This document shows, piece by piece, positions 1 through 8,126 of a DNA stretch of 64,000 nt. Source of the stretch: Paraburkholderia nodosa. Lineage in GTDB: Bacteria > Pseudomonadota > Gammaproteobacteria > Burkholderiales > Burkholderiaceae. The stretch spans positions 1 through 64,000 of the forward strand of contig NZ_MCNV01000016.1 of NCBI RefSeq assembly GCF_001718195.1. The letters run 5' to 3'. The notes under the pieces are model-generated. The model saw only the letters and a program-made list of their open reading frames with translations, made no database searches and was not told the origin of the DNA. Every line of letters starts with the position of its first letter. Position 1 is the first letter of the stretch. The translations under genes and the position numbers were made by a program.

Positions 1-364
1 TGCCGAAGCGTTCGAAGATGAGGCGTGCGTGGCCGACGCCGGTCACGGCGCCCAGGCGCAGGACCATTTCCTGGTTCACATAGAGAACCGGAATCAGCAG
101 CGCGAGCGTCCAGAGCAGCGACGTGCCGTAGTTCTGCCCCGCCTGCGTATAAGTGCCGAAGGCGCCGGCGTCGTTATCGCCGACCATGACGATGAGGCCG
201 GGGCCGAGGATGGCAAGCAGTGTGCGCAGGCGCGCCATCCAGTTGCTGCGCGGAGCGGTGTCGTGGCGGGCGATGGTGCCGAGGGCGCCTTTGATATCGC
301 CCACGTGCGCGTCGTCGAGCACGGCACTCCGACGTTGCGTGATGTTTGCAGGAGTGGTGGACAT
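1..364 (-). CDS. NRAMP-family divalent metal transporter, N-terminal part
   Basis: The gene starts at the ATG at 364 and leaves the window at its left edge; about 121 residues are visible. After a roughly 45-residue cytoplasmic tail comes ILGPGLIVMVGDNDAGAFGTY, matching the unwound first membrane helix of NRAMP metal/proton symporters, then a second helix (LLWTLALLIPVLYVNQEM). Known members import Mn2+ or Fe2+ through the inner membrane. In the classic family the helix-1 metal site reads DPGN; here it reads DNDAG, so ion preference cannot be assumed. A ribosome-binding site (AAGGA) lies about 10 bases upstream. Two tiny ORFs and a long leader precede it on the same strand, suggesting post-transcriptional control. 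Family call is firm; substrate is inference. Confidence 0.85.
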   Translation of the reverse strand, partial: MSTTPANITQRRSAVLDDAHVGDIKGALGTIARHDTAPRSNWMARLRTLLAILGPGLIVMVGDNDAGAFGTYTQAGQNYGTSLLWTLALLIPVLYVNQEMVLRLGAVTGVGHARLIFERFG

Positions 365-475
365 CGTTACTTATTCCTTAGTAGTACTTTTTTGAACTTA
401 ATGATTGAGACGTGGCGCTGCCCCGCCGACTGCTGATGCGGGAGCAGGGGCAGAAGTCGGCGACGCCAGGCCGTG

Positions 476-625
476 TCAGCGAACGAGCTTTTTGAATGCC
501 GTCCAGACGGCAGCGACTACGCCGGTTGAGCCGTGCGAATGTGAGTCGATCCCGAGCATGCCGTTGTAGTGCGTGCGAGCTTCTTCGACGTGCGGGAGTT
601 GCGAAACGAGGAGAGCGAAGTGCAT
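476..625 (-). CDS. His-rich 49-residue small protein upstream of NRAMP gene
   Basis: This ORF encodes 49 residues beginning MHFALLVSQLPHVEEAR and ending TAFKKLVR. A strong Shine-Dalgarno (TGGAGGAATCACC before ATG) makes translation likely. It has five histidines (positions 2, 12, 19, 29, 31), including HSH, and no predicted signal peptide or long membrane helix. It ends 111 bases before the NRAMP start and lies in the same direction, so it is probably in the same transcript. I do not recognise the family. By analogy with MntS, the small protein tied to manganese import in E. coli, it could modulate metal uptake, but no homology to MntS is claimed. Confidence 0.5.
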   Translation of the reverse strand: MHFALLVSQLPHVEEARTHYNGMLGIDSHSHGSTGVVAAVWTAFKKLVR

Positions 626-739
626 GGTGATTCCTCCAGATGCCTGAAACGTGGCGCCATCGATCAGGCGTACCTTCGTTTCGCTTCACGCGGGGGGCGA
701 TATGCCCGGGCGTGTGGGAGGAACGTGTGCGGACTGATG

Positions 740-811
740 TCAGGCGAAGCGGGCCGCGCCTTGTGGGAGCGCAACGCAATTCGTGCAGGGACAAGGCTCA
801 GGGTCGGGCAT
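740..811 (-). CDS. 23-residue CxCxxC mini-ORF in the NRAMP leader
   Basis: The ORF MPDPEPCPCTNCVALPQG plus five residues is preceded by GAGGAG seven bases before its ATG. Cysteines at 7, 9 and 12 form CxCxxC, a motif typical of thiolate metal ligands. It lies 114 bases upstream of the His-rich 49-residue ORF in the same direction, giving the order mini-ORF, small ORF, NRAMP. It could be a metal-responsive leader peptide controlling downstream translation or a free metal-binding peptide. Coding status rests only on the ribosome-binding site, context and composition. Confidence 0.4.
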   Translation of the reverse strand: MPDPEPCPCTNCVALPQGAARFA

Positions 812-1179
812 TGTGAACTCCTCTGTTGTCAGGGTCAGGGTCCGAGTCAAGCTTGACGGACGTGTTTAACCACACGCCAGGTCCCGCGCGCCAGTGCGCG
901 AAAACGGCGTGAACAAGCGGCGTCGCGAGCCAATGGCTCGACGCGCCGGGTCGCGTTGACGAACGTGCGTGACAGCACGCGCGTCAACGACGGCGGCCAA
1001 TCGAAAAGATGCGCGGGAGGGACTGCGGAAGCTACTGCGGCGCGCACCGTCTGCCTGCTGGCAGGACGGCGGCTAAGGAAGAATCCAGGCGGGCGTCGTG
1101 CCGGTCAGGCAGAAAAACGATTCGAAGGTCGACAACTACAACTGTCCAAGGCATATGCCCCTTTCGTGGAAACAGGCGA
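812..1179 (-). promoter_or_regulatory. Long structured 5' leader of the small-ORF/NRAMP transcript
   Basis: About 360 bases separate the predicted promoter from the first mini-ORF. Read on the minus strand this stretch contains several stem-loops: CCGT-C-CTGCC against GGCAG-ACGG near 1050-1075, GTTGACG against CGTCAAC near 957-990, a GGCG..GTCG..AGCC stem against GGCT..CGAC..CGCC near 914-945, and the 12-base palindrome GTCAAGCTTGAC at 846-857. Such a leader before a metal importer suggests a riboswitch or attenuator. I could not match it to the yybP-ykoY, M-box or any other class I know. Confidence 0.35.
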
Positions 1180-1209
1180 ATTCTAGTGACGACGCGTGAG
1201 CCGAGTCAA
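1180..1209 (-). promoter_or_regulatory. Sigma-70-like promoter for the NRAMP transcript
   Basis: On the minus strand TTGACT (1209-1204) and TAGAAT (1185-1180) are separated by 18 bases. Each hexamer differs from consensus at one position. The start of transcription would be near 1173, giving a leader of about 360 bases before the first mini-ORF. Confidence 0.45.
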
Positions 1210-1438
1210 CGACTATTTCAAAGATTTTTCTTTCGAATCTGTTACTTCCATTTAACGAAATTCATTTGCATTCCGTTTTGTTATGCACTCCACAACAGAA
1301 CCACTGTCGGTGAGTTTGTGTTGCACACGTGCTGCGCCGCGCACGCTCGTGAGCCTCCCAGAATGCCATTGAGCTGGCACAGTCCGGTGCGTTTGGCATC
1401 CCTCTTCGAACTGCTCTGCACTGCATGACAATTTTTAC

Positions 1439-2083
1439 TTGCGCGCTCGCAGATGGCGCGCATAGAATCCGCCCTGTCTTAGAAACAGGAGAGTCCTTCG
1501 TGGACGCAAGCTCTAGTTGTCGATCTTGTATGCCGGCGTGTGCCGGCAACCAGACTGCAATCGCGCGTTAGCGACCGGACTTTCCCTCCTGCCGCTGACC
1601 CCGATTGACGGGTCAGCGCGCTTCTTCCGGACCGCCCGTGCGGTCTGTCTGTAGCTCGCTCCCTTTTTGCTTAAGTACGCCGACAGCGCCCGACTTCGCT
1701 GACGGTGTGCCACTTATCGAACGTTGCCCGGCCAGCCGGGCTCGACGGGAGTTGAATCATGCATATCGAACGCTTTCTCCTCGCCTCACGCGATTACCTG
1801 CGTGCAACGCCAGCAGTCGCACCGCAACGCGAACCTGACGGGCACAGCCAGCTCTGGCGGCACACAGGTGCCGACAGAGTCCAGGCAGTGCAACGCGGCA
1901 CCTCGGTTGCAGCCCTCTGGAAGATGCCAGGACGCACCGGTGGCGGTACTTGGTGGCCCGCCTGACCGGGTCATCGTCGCAAATAGGCTTTGCAAGACTG
2001 CAGCCCCCACGGCGAGTCGGCGCCGGACACCCTCCCGCGTTGGCATCGCTTATTCATCAGTTCGCTTCCCAGAAAAACACAAA
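1439..2083 (+). promoter_or_regulatory. Promoter and hairpin-rich leader upstream of the OprB porin
   Basis: A weak promoter (TTGCGC at 1439, 18-base spacer, TAGAAT at 1463) precedes about 610 bases with successive hairpins: CCTGT..ACAGG, GTCC..GGAC, TGCCGGC-gtgt-GCCGGCA (about 1530-1547), CGCTGACCC..GGGTCAGCG (about 1593-1619), CGGACCGC..GCGGTCTG (about 1628-1650) and CCCGGC..CCGGGC. The opening resembles the start of a glycine riboswitch (a GGAGAG sequence), but the conserved GGGGCAA core is absent, so I do not call it one. Function is unknown; the arrangement mirrors the long leader of the divergent NRAMP gene. Confidence 0.3.
1759..1965 (+). CDS. Possible 68-residue ORF in the porin leader
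   Basis: An ATG at 1759 follows GGGAG at a suitable distance and opens a 68-residue frame (MHIERFLLASRDYLRAT...). It has no recognisable domain, and its second half is rich in Gly, Arg and Trp, as expected from chance translation of GC-rich hairpins. It could be a leader peptide for the porin downstream. Weakly supported; listed because the start signal is good. Confidence 0.15.
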   Translation: MHIERFLLASRDYLRATPAVAPQREPDGHSQLWRHTGADRVQAVQRGTSVAALWKMPGRTGGGTWWPA

Positions 2084-3625
2084 ATGATCTCCTTTGGCAC
2101 GCCCACACATAACGACAACAGCATTGACAGCCGATGTATGCTCGCTCCGCCCTCGCGCCTGAAGCCAGTCTGCGCCGCCGCAGCGCTGTTGGTGGTACTG
2201 GGGGCCAGCATCAACATGCCGGCTTACGCACACTCGGAGTCAGCCGCGCCCACATCGGCGGACCAGGGCTCTTCCGCAACCACAAACACCGACACAAGCG
2301 CGGCATCGGCCGGGGCCGCCGCCGCGCCGACCGGCTTCTGGGAGCGCTCTAACCTGCTCGGCGACATGGGCGGACTGCGCACGCTACTGGGCGATCACGG
2401 CATCACGTTCAACGCGCAAGAAACCAGCGAGCTCTACGGCAACTTCTCCGGCGGTATCTCGAAGGGCGCTTCATACAACGGCGCCACTCAGTTCGGCCTT
2501 AGCGTCGATACTGACAAGGCGCTCGGCCTGAAGGGCGGCACCTTCTTCGTCGATGCCCTGCAGATTCACGGACACGGCATCACGGCGGCACGCCTGAATG
2601 CGCTGCAAGCCGTGAGCGGCGTTGAAGCCAAAGCGTCGACGCGTTTGTGGGAACTCTGGTACCAGCAGGCGATAGGTGACAAATTCGACGTCAGGATCGG
2701 CCAGCAGAGCCTTGATCAGGAATTCATCATCAGCCAGTACGGCAGCACGTTCGCGAACGCGACTTTCGGCTGGCCCGTCCTGGCCGCCACTGACATGCCT
2801 GCGGGCGGCCCTGCCTATCCGCTCTCGTCACTTGGCGTGCGCCTGCGGTTCAAGCCGAGTGACTCGATGACGATTCTCGGCGGCATCTTCGACGGCAACC
2901 CCGCGCCGGGCAATGGCGACCCGCAGCAACTCAACGCCAGCGGCACCCGGTTCAACCTGCACAACGGCGTCATGATGATCGGCGAGGTCCAGTACGCGAT
3001 CAACCAGCCGCCGGCAGGCGGATCTGGTTCGGCACAGCCGGGCGGGCTGCCGGGCACCTACAAGCTGGGCTTCTGGTACAACAACAATCACTTCGCGGAT
3101 CAGCACCTCGACACGAACGGCATCTCGCTCGCGAGCCCGGCGTCGAACGGCGTGCCGGCCACGCATCGCGGCAACTTCAGCATTTATGCCGTTGCAGACC
3201 AGATGGTGTGGCGCCCGAGCGCCGACAGCCCGCAATCGGTTGGCGTGTTCACGCGTGTGATGGGCGCGCCGGGCGACCGTAACCTGCTCGACTTCAATAT
3301 CAATGGAGGCGTCGTCCTGAAAGCTCCGTTCAAGGGCCGGGACAGCGACTCGGTCGGGCTCGCGGTGAGCTACGCGAACGTCAGCTCGAGCGCGAGCGCA
3401 CTCGACCGTGACATCGCAACGCTCAAGACGCCGGGCTACCCTGTGCGTTCGGCGGAGACGGTGATCGAGGCGACCTATCAGTATCAGGTTGCGCCGTGGT
3501 GGCTGCTGCAGGGCGAACTCCAGTACATCTTCCATCCGGGTGGCGGCATCCCCGACCCGAATAACAGCGGCGCACGCATCGGCAACGAGGCCGTAGCCGG
3601 ACTGCGAACGGTCGTGACGTTCTGA
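2084..3625 (+). CDS. OprB-family outer-membrane porin
   Basis: This encodes a carbohydrate-selective porin (OprB family) of about 513 residues, within the usual length. A signal peptide (KPVCAAAALLVVLGASINM..AYA) and a low-complexity Ala/Ser/Thr stretch precede the barrel, which begins near NLLGDMGGLRTLLGDHGI and shows family motifs such as LWELWYQQ, RIGQQSLDQEF, YPLSSLGVRLRF, GGIFDGNPAPG and a beta-strand ending RTVVTF. A later start at 2138 would leave a more typical signal peptide. It diverges from the NRAMP importer; OprB-type porins are annotated for sugars, but the context raises the possibility of a role in metal passage (inference). Confidence 0.88.
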   Translation: MISFGTPTHNDNSIDSRCMLAPPSRLKPVCAAAALLVVLGASINMPAYAHSESAAPTSADQGSSATTNTDTSAASAGAAAAPTGFWERSNLLGDMGGLRTLLGDHGITFNAQETSELYGNFSGGISKGASYNGATQFGLSVDTDKALGLKGGTFFVDALQIHGHGITAARLNALQAVSGVEAKASTRLWELWYQQAIGDKFDVRIGQQSLDQEFIISQYGSTFANATFGWPVLAATDMPAGGPAYPLSSLGVRLRFKPSDSMTILGGIFDGNPAPGNGDPQQLNASGTRFNLHNGVMMIGEVQYAINQPPAGGSGSAQPGGLPGTYKLGFWYNNNHFADQHLDTNGISLASPASNGVPATHRGNFSIYAVADQMVWRPSADSPQSVGVFTRVMGAPGDRNLLDFNINGGVVLKAPFKGRDSDSVGLAVSYANVSSSASALDRDIATLKTPGYPVRSAETVIEATYQYQVAPWWLLQGELQYIFHPGGGIPDPNNSGARIGNEAVAGLRTVVTF

Positions 3626-3644
3626 TGCCCTGACGTTCTGCAGT

Positions 3645-3682
3645 GTCCGGGCCTGCCGACGATTTGTCGAAAAGGCCCGGAC
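3645..3682 (+). terminator. Strong hairpin after the porin gene
   Basis: GTCCGGGCCT (3645-3654) pairs perfectly with AGGCCCGGAC (3673-3682) across an 18-base loop, starting 19 bases after the porin stop. There is no T tract, so it may protect the mRNA end or assist factor-dependent termination rather than act as a simple intrinsic terminator. Confidence 0.4.
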
Positions 3683-3891
3683 AGGTCACTAATAGGACGC
3701 GTTCGTCTCGACTTCCGGCCACCGCATCAGTCGGTAGCCGGCCTGAAAGCGGCCGTTCGATCTGCTAACACCGTGATGCGTCGGCTGCTATTGCGCTTGC
3801 CGTCGAACCGGCTGAACTGAAATTACTGCGCTCATTCCCGTGCGACGGCTTCGAGCAGAAAAACGAGCAGATTCGGCGTTTCAGTTGGGAA

Positions 3892-4155
3892 TCAGCGTCG
3901 CTCGTCCTTCGCAATGCGACGCAGGCCGAGCGCGAGTGCGAGCGTGGCGAAGCTCAAGGCGGCGATGACGCCGGCGCCCAGATACACGGCGAAGCCCAGT
4001 CCGTGAACCGTCGCCACGCGTCCCAGAATCGGCGCGAGTATGCCGGCGGCCAGATAACCAAGGAGATACAGCGCCGACAGGGTGCCGCCTCGTCCATCGC
4101 CGGGGGTCGCGCGGTTGATGAAATCGCGGTGGCAGTCGGGCAGGCTGTATGGGTC
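3892..4155 (-). pseudogene. C-terminal fragment of an MFS transporter
   Basis: Only the last third or less of a major facilitator transporter remains: GGTLSALYLLGYLAAGILAP, followed by a second hydrophobic span around YLGAGVIAALSFATLALALG and a basic tail ending KDERR. These are the last two or three helices of a 12-helix protein; the other nine or so are missing, and the upstream sequence runs straight into the end of the SDR gene. The fragment differs from the intact MFS protein at 6051, so it is not a partial duplicate of that gene. It marks a deletion downstream of the hydrolase-SDR operon. Confidence 0.7.
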
Positions 4156-4174
4156 ATGCCCGTCTCCCCCGGTA

Positions 4175-4924
4175 TCAGAGCTTGGAGCCGCCATCGACAC
4201 GCAGCGTGTCACCCGTCACCCAGCGCGCCGCATCGGATGCGAGGAACAGGGCAGCGCCTGCGATGTCGTCGGGTTGCGCCACGCGCTTGAGGGCCTGCAT
4301 GCCGAGGGTGAAGTCCCGCCCGGCATCGGTTTTGGCGAAGTTCGACATGTCAGTTTCAACGACGCCCGGCGCGACGGCGTTCACGCGAATGCCGCGCTCG
4401 CCGAGCGCTGCGGCGAAATGCTTGACCAGGGTGTCGATTGCTCCCTTACTCGCGGCGTAGGCTGACAGATTGCCAACCGAAGCGCGGGCTGCAAGTGAGG
4501 ACAGCAGGACTACGCTACTGCCCTCGCCCAGCACGGGCAGCAGTTGCTGGACGAGGAAGTATGGGGCGCGCACATTGACGGCGAACAACCGGTCGAAGTC
4601 CTCTACCGTCGTTTCCGCGATCGACGAGGCCTTCGAGATGCCAGCATTCGCAACGAGAATGTTGAGACGCTCGCCAATCAGCCCGCGTACCTGACGGGCC
4701 AGTTCGTGAGGGCCGTTCGCCGCGCTCAGGTCTGCCGCGACCTTGTCGGCCGAACCACCCGACGCACGGATCGCCTCGACGACGGAATTCGCAGCCTTCT
4801 CGTCGCTGCCGAAGTGCACGATCACGCGCGCGCCTGCTGCTGCCAGAGCCTGAGCGGTTGCGCGGCCGATGCCGCGCGAAGCGCCCGTGACGAGTGCAGT
4901 TTTGCCGTGAAGATTAGTAGTCAC
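4175..4924 (-). CDS. SDR family oxidoreductase (copy 1)
   Basis: A complete 249-residue classical short-chain dehydrogenase. The NAD(P)-binding motif is TGASRGIG near residue 14, the NAG motif is VANAGI, and the catalytic Ser and Tyr-x3-Lys are in LLSSLAAR and YAASKGA; the C-terminus is the usual VDGGSKL. Closest in style to 3-oxoacyl-ACP reductase-like SDRs; substrate unknown. It is clearly paralogous to the SDR at 7314 (shared stretches FAVNVRAPYFLVQQLLP and RVNAVAPGVV). It follows the alpha/beta hydrolase at 4973 by 48 bases in the same direction, probably one operon driven by the LysR-type promoter at 5945-6009. Confidence 0.9.
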   Translation of the reverse strand: MTTNLHGKTALVTGASRGIGRATAQALAAAGARVIVHFGSDEKAANSVVEAIRASGGSADKVAADLSAANGPHELARQVRGLIGERLNILVANAGISKASSIAETTVEDFDRLFAVNVRAPYFLVQQLLPVLGEGSSVVLLSSLAARASVGNLSAYAASKGAIDTLVKHFAAALGERGIRVNAVAPGVVETDMSNFAKTDAGRDFTLGMQALKRVAQPDDIAGAALFLASDAARWVTGDTLRVDGGSKL

Positions 4925-4972
4925 GATTAACTCCTGTTGAATTCGGGATCAAATGTCGGTGTAACTGGCGAC

Positions 4973-5818
4973 TCAGGAAAGGAACCTGGAAACGTCTTCC
5001 ACGAAACGCTCGGGGTATTGATAGAGCGAGCCGTGATTGGCGTCCGGATAGATGATCAGTTGGGCATTCGGGATGTGCTGGCGCAGAATCAGCGAATTGA
5101 CCGTATAGATGATGACGTCGTCGTCACCATTGACGACCAGAGTCGGCTGGCTGAGTGCAGACAGGTAGGCATACGGCTTGTCTTGCGGCGCGCCCCATTT
5201 CGCGAGTGCCGCGAGCTGGGCCGGTGCCACGGCTTCGTTGGCCGCTGGATCACGGTTCTCCGTGCGAAGGCGGAAGCGTTCGAGGAACGCACGTCCGGCC
5301 GTCTGGCTGGTCCTGGTCGGCGAGAAATGGACGCGCAGCCAGAGATGGTCCGGTTCGGCATAGCTCGCGCCGAAGATATCCTGCGCTTCGGGCGTCAGCG
5401 AGGCCATGCCTTCTCCGCTGCGCGGGCCCGTGCCGACGAGGATCAGGCGGCGAACCAGCGTGGGCTCAGCAATGGCGAGCGTCTGCGCAATCAGGCCACC
5501 CATTGAGAATCCCAGTACATCGACCTGTTCGAGACCGAGCGCACGAATGAATGCGGCAGCGTTGGCCGCCATTTCCTCGATCGATTCGGGAACGCTGCCT
5601 GAACTGCTCGAAATGCCGGCGTTGTTGAACAGGATGACCTCACGTCCGGCGGCCAGGCCGTCGGTCACGGCGGGGTCCCAGTGATCCATGGTGCCGGTGA
5701 AGTGGATGTTCATCACAAGCGGTACGCCCGCGTGATTGCCGAAGCGGCGATAGGCGAAGCGGATACCGTTTGCTTCAACGTACTGCGTTGGTGCGGTCTG
5801 GTGCGTCTGGTGGCTCAT
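4973..5818 (-). CDS. Alpha/beta hydrolase
   Basis: A 281-residue alpha/beta-hydrolase-fold enzyme. The nucleophile elbow is GFSMGG, the acid is in VVNGDDDV and the histidine in PDANHGS, giving a complete triad; LFNNAGISSSSG and HFTGTMDHWD form the oxyanion region. The start at 5818 is chosen because AAAGGA lies a proper distance upstream and the N-terminus MSHQTHQTAPTQYVEANGI matches the family; the open frame extends further upstream but without homologous content. Likely an esterase or lactonase. It leads an operon with the SDR at 4175 and is preceded by a copy of the 32-bp LysR-linked box. Confidence 0.88.
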   Translation of the reverse strand: MSHQTHQTAPTQYVEANGIRFAYRRFGNHAGVPLVMNIHFTGTMDHWDPAVTDGLAAGREVILFNNAGISSSSGSVPESIEEMAANAAAFIRALGLEQVDVLGFSMGGLIAQTLAIAEPTLVRRLILVGTGPRSGEGMASLTPEAQDIFGASYAEPDHLWLRVHFSPTRTSQTAGRAFLERFRLRTENRDPAANEAVAPAQLAALAKWGAPQDKPYAYLSALSQPTLVVNGDDDVIIYTVNSLILRQHIPNAQLIIYPDANHGSLYQYPERFVEDVSRFLS

Positions 5819-5944
5819 GATTGCGATCCTTTCAGAAGTAAGTGCAGCAGTTGTTTTGCCGGTATGTTTGAAATGCATGGGGTGCTGCTTTGGCAATCCA
5901 GTCACGCGCCTGGAAATCTCGTGGGGCGGTGCCTGCTGATGGGT

Positions 5945-6009
5945 ACTGTATGCGGTGGCTGGCAAGAGGAAAAAGACTTTGTAGGCAAGTGGCCATGCCT
6001 GAAAGATAT
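5945..6009 (-). promoter_or_regulatory. LysR-linked promoter box, copy A
   Basis: Copy A of a box found three times in this window. The 32-base core (5970-6001 on the plus strand) runs from AAAAAGACTTT to CATGCCTG. On the transcribed minus strand an ATAT-N7-GCAT half-site pair (6009-5995, T-N11-A type) lies upstream, CTTTTT (5975-5970) sits in the -35 region, and TACAGT (5950-5945) follows after 19 bases. It sits 127 bases before the hydrolase start and matches copies at 8127-8191 and 11884-11948. Confidence 0.6.
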
Positions 6010-6050
6010 GGCGCGTGCATGACTGCGCGGTCGCAGCCCGCTGGAATAGT

Positions 6051-7250
6051 TCAGGTGGACGCGGGCTCGTCAATCCTGCGAGGATGCCCGCCGGTCAGCG
6101 CGAGCGTCAGGATCGAAACCAAGGCGAGTCCGGCACCGAAGTACATTGCATTGAAGAGACCCAACCCGTCGACGATCCGGCCGCCGACGAACGAACCCAG
6201 TGCAATCGAGATCTGGAAATTGGCTACGAACAGCGCCATGCCACCTTCGCGGACTTCGCGGGTTGCCTGCGCCATCCACATCTGCAGTGCGACGGGCATG
6301 GCGCCGTATGCGGTTCCCCACGCGGCCAGCGCGACCAGCACCGACGGCCGACTGGTGCCGAGTGCGGGAAGCATGGCGAGCGGCAATGCGATAAACAGGA
6401 TGCTCGCGATGAGCGTGGTCCTGACGTTCCGTTGCGCGAATGAACCACCGATGAAATTACCGAGCAGCCCGATGAACGTGTAGCCGAGCAGCAGCAACGA
6501 GATGACCTTGCCGCCAAATCCCGACACCGTTGCGAGGAACGGAGTGATATACGTATAGGTCGCAAACTGTCCGCATAGGGCCAGCGTCATCGCGATCAGC
6601 CCGATGCGTGCCGGTCGCGTACCGAAGATGCCGAGCAGATCGCGTGTGCTTACCCGATGCTCTACGTGTAGCGACGGCAACGAAACCCACTGGGCCAGCA
6701 GCGCGGCAACGGACAGCGCGAGCGCTGCGCCAAATGCGGTACGCCAGCCAGCCAGGTCTCCGATCAGTGCCCCGGCCGGCCCGCCGATCAGCATGCCGAG
6801 CGAGACGCCCGCGAAAATCAGCGATGTGGCCCGACCGACATTTTTCTCCGGCACGAGTCGGGCGCCGAGCCCCACACTGATTGCCCAGAATCCGCCGATT
6901 CCGAATCCGAACAGCGCACGGGCCGCGACGAGAATCGTAAAGTTCGGCGCCAGCATGGCCGTCAGATTCGAGATTACGAGCAGCAGGCCCAGGCCTAGTA
7001 GCACGCGCCGACGGTCGAAACGTCCGACCGCTACCGTAAGAAACGGCGCGGCGATGGCGGCCAGCAGCCCGGGCGCCGTGACCATGATGCCGGCGGTTCC
7101 TTCGCTGACGCCCAGTCCCTGGCTGATGTAACGCAGTAGCCCGACGGGAAGGAATTCCGTGGTGCAGAACACAGTCGCGCTGAGTGCGACCGAAAGAACC
7201 GCGAGCCAGTTTCGCGTGCGCGGGGGCTGTATTGAGGTAGTTAGCGACAT
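6051..7250 (-). CDS. MFS transporter (DHA1-type efflux)
   Basis: A complete 399-residue major facilitator protein with twelve predicted helices. The N-terminal TEFLPVGLL motif and the helix 2-3 loop GRFDRRRVL are typical of the DHA1 drug/proton antiporter branch (AraJ/NepI-like). Members export drugs, sugars or nucleosides from the cytoplasm by proton exchange; the substrate here is unknown. It follows the SDR at 7314 by 63 bases in the same direction, so the two probably share the promoter at 8127-8191. Confidence 0.9.
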   Translation of the reverse strand: MSLTTSIQPPRTRNWLAVLSVALSATVFCTTEFLPVGLLRYISQGLGVSEGTAGIMVTAPGLLAAIAAPFLTVAVGRFDRRRVLLGLGLLLVISNLTAMLAPNFTILVAARALFGFGIGGFWAISVGLGARLVPEKNVGRATSLIFAGVSLGMLIGGPAGALIGDLAGWRTAFGAALALSVAALLAQWVSLPSLHVEHRVSTRDLLGIFGTRPARIGLIAMTLALCGQFATYTYITPFLATVSGFGGKVISLLLLGYTFIGLLGNFIGGSFAQRNVRTTLIASILFIALPLAMLPALGTSRPSVLVALAAWGTAYGAMPVALQMWMAQATREVREGGMALFVANFQISIALGSFVGGRIVDGLGLFNAMYFGAGLALVSILTLALTGGHPRRIDEPAST

Positions 7251-7313
7251 TGATATATCCGGGTGCGTGAATCGAATTGGATGGCCGAAATGGCGGCGTC
7301 GCGCTCGACTCGC

Positions 7314-8060
7314 TCAGAGCTTCGAGCCGCCATCCACATTGAGCGTCGCGCCGGTTGTCCATCTGGCCTGGTCGGAGGCGAGAAAGGTGATCGCAGCGGC
7401 GATGTCATCGGGTTCGGCGAGCCGTTTGATGGCCTGAAGGCTGAGTGTCATGTCGCGGCCTTCGTCGGTGCGGTTGAAGCTCGACATGTCGGTTTGCACC
7501 ACGCCGGGCGCGACTGCGTTCACGCGGATGCCGCGCGGTCCCAGGCCAACCGCGAAGTGGCGCACAAGGGTGTCCACGGCGCCTTTCGTGGCCGAGTAGG
7601 CCGATAGTTCGCCGACGGCCGCATGGGCCGCGAGCGACGAAAGCAGCGTGACGCTGCTGCCCTTGCACATGATCGGCAGCAATTGCTGAACGAGAAAATA
7701 CGGAGCGCGGACGTTGACTGCGAACAGTTCGTCGAAATCTTCGACGCCTGTTTCCTCGAGCGTGGCTGCCTTCACGATGCCAGCGTTGGAAACGAGGATG
7801 TCGAGCCGTTCACCGACGATTGCCCGGACATGGCGCGCGAGCCTGTGCGGCCCGTCGGATTCGGCTAGATCGGCCTGGAGGGCATGGGCACGAGTGCCCG
7901 TCGCAGTGATTTCGGCGACGACGGCCTTGGCCTCACGCGCACCGCGGCCATAGTGAACGATGATCTGAGCGCCTGCCTGCGCGAGCGCAAGCGCAGTGGC
8001 GCGTCCGATGCCACGGGAAGCGCCGGTGACGAGCGCGGTCTTTCCTGTCAGGGTATTCAT
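7314..8060 (-). CDS. SDR family oxidoreductase (copy 2)
   Basis: A complete 248-residue classical SDR with TGASRGIG, VSNAGI, the catalytic Ser in LLSSLAAH and YSATKGA as the Tyr-Lys pair, ending VDGGSKL. It is a close paralogue of the SDR at 4175; both carry NVRAPYFLVQQLLP and VNAVAPGVV. It is divergent from the LysR gene at 8211, with 150 bases between starts, the standard layout for a LysR regulator and its target. First gene of an SDR-MFS operon. The substrate cannot be read from the sequence. Confidence 0.9.
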   Translation of the reverse strand: MNTLTGKTALVTGASRGIGRATALALAQAGAQIIVHYGRGAREAKAVVAEITATGTRAHALQADLAESDGPHRLARHVRAIVGERLDILVSNAGIVKAATLEETGVEDFDELFAVNVRAPYFLVQQLLPIMCKGSSVTLLSSLAAHAAVGELSAYSATKGAVDTLVRHFAVGLGPRGIRVNAVAPGVVQTDMSSFNRTDEGRDMTLSLQAIKRLAEPDDIAAAITFLASDQARWTTGATLNVDGGSKL

Positions 8061-8126
8061 GATCGTCCTTCCAGCAGATAACTGACATTGGGGCGAGGTA
8101 GGGTTTCGTCCGGCTGATGTGATCGA

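Noticed and set aside
1475..1620. Glycine riboswitch upstream of the porin
   Set aside because: A GGAGAG-like start is present, but the conserved GGGGCAA core and closing sequence are absent, and a porin is not a typical target.
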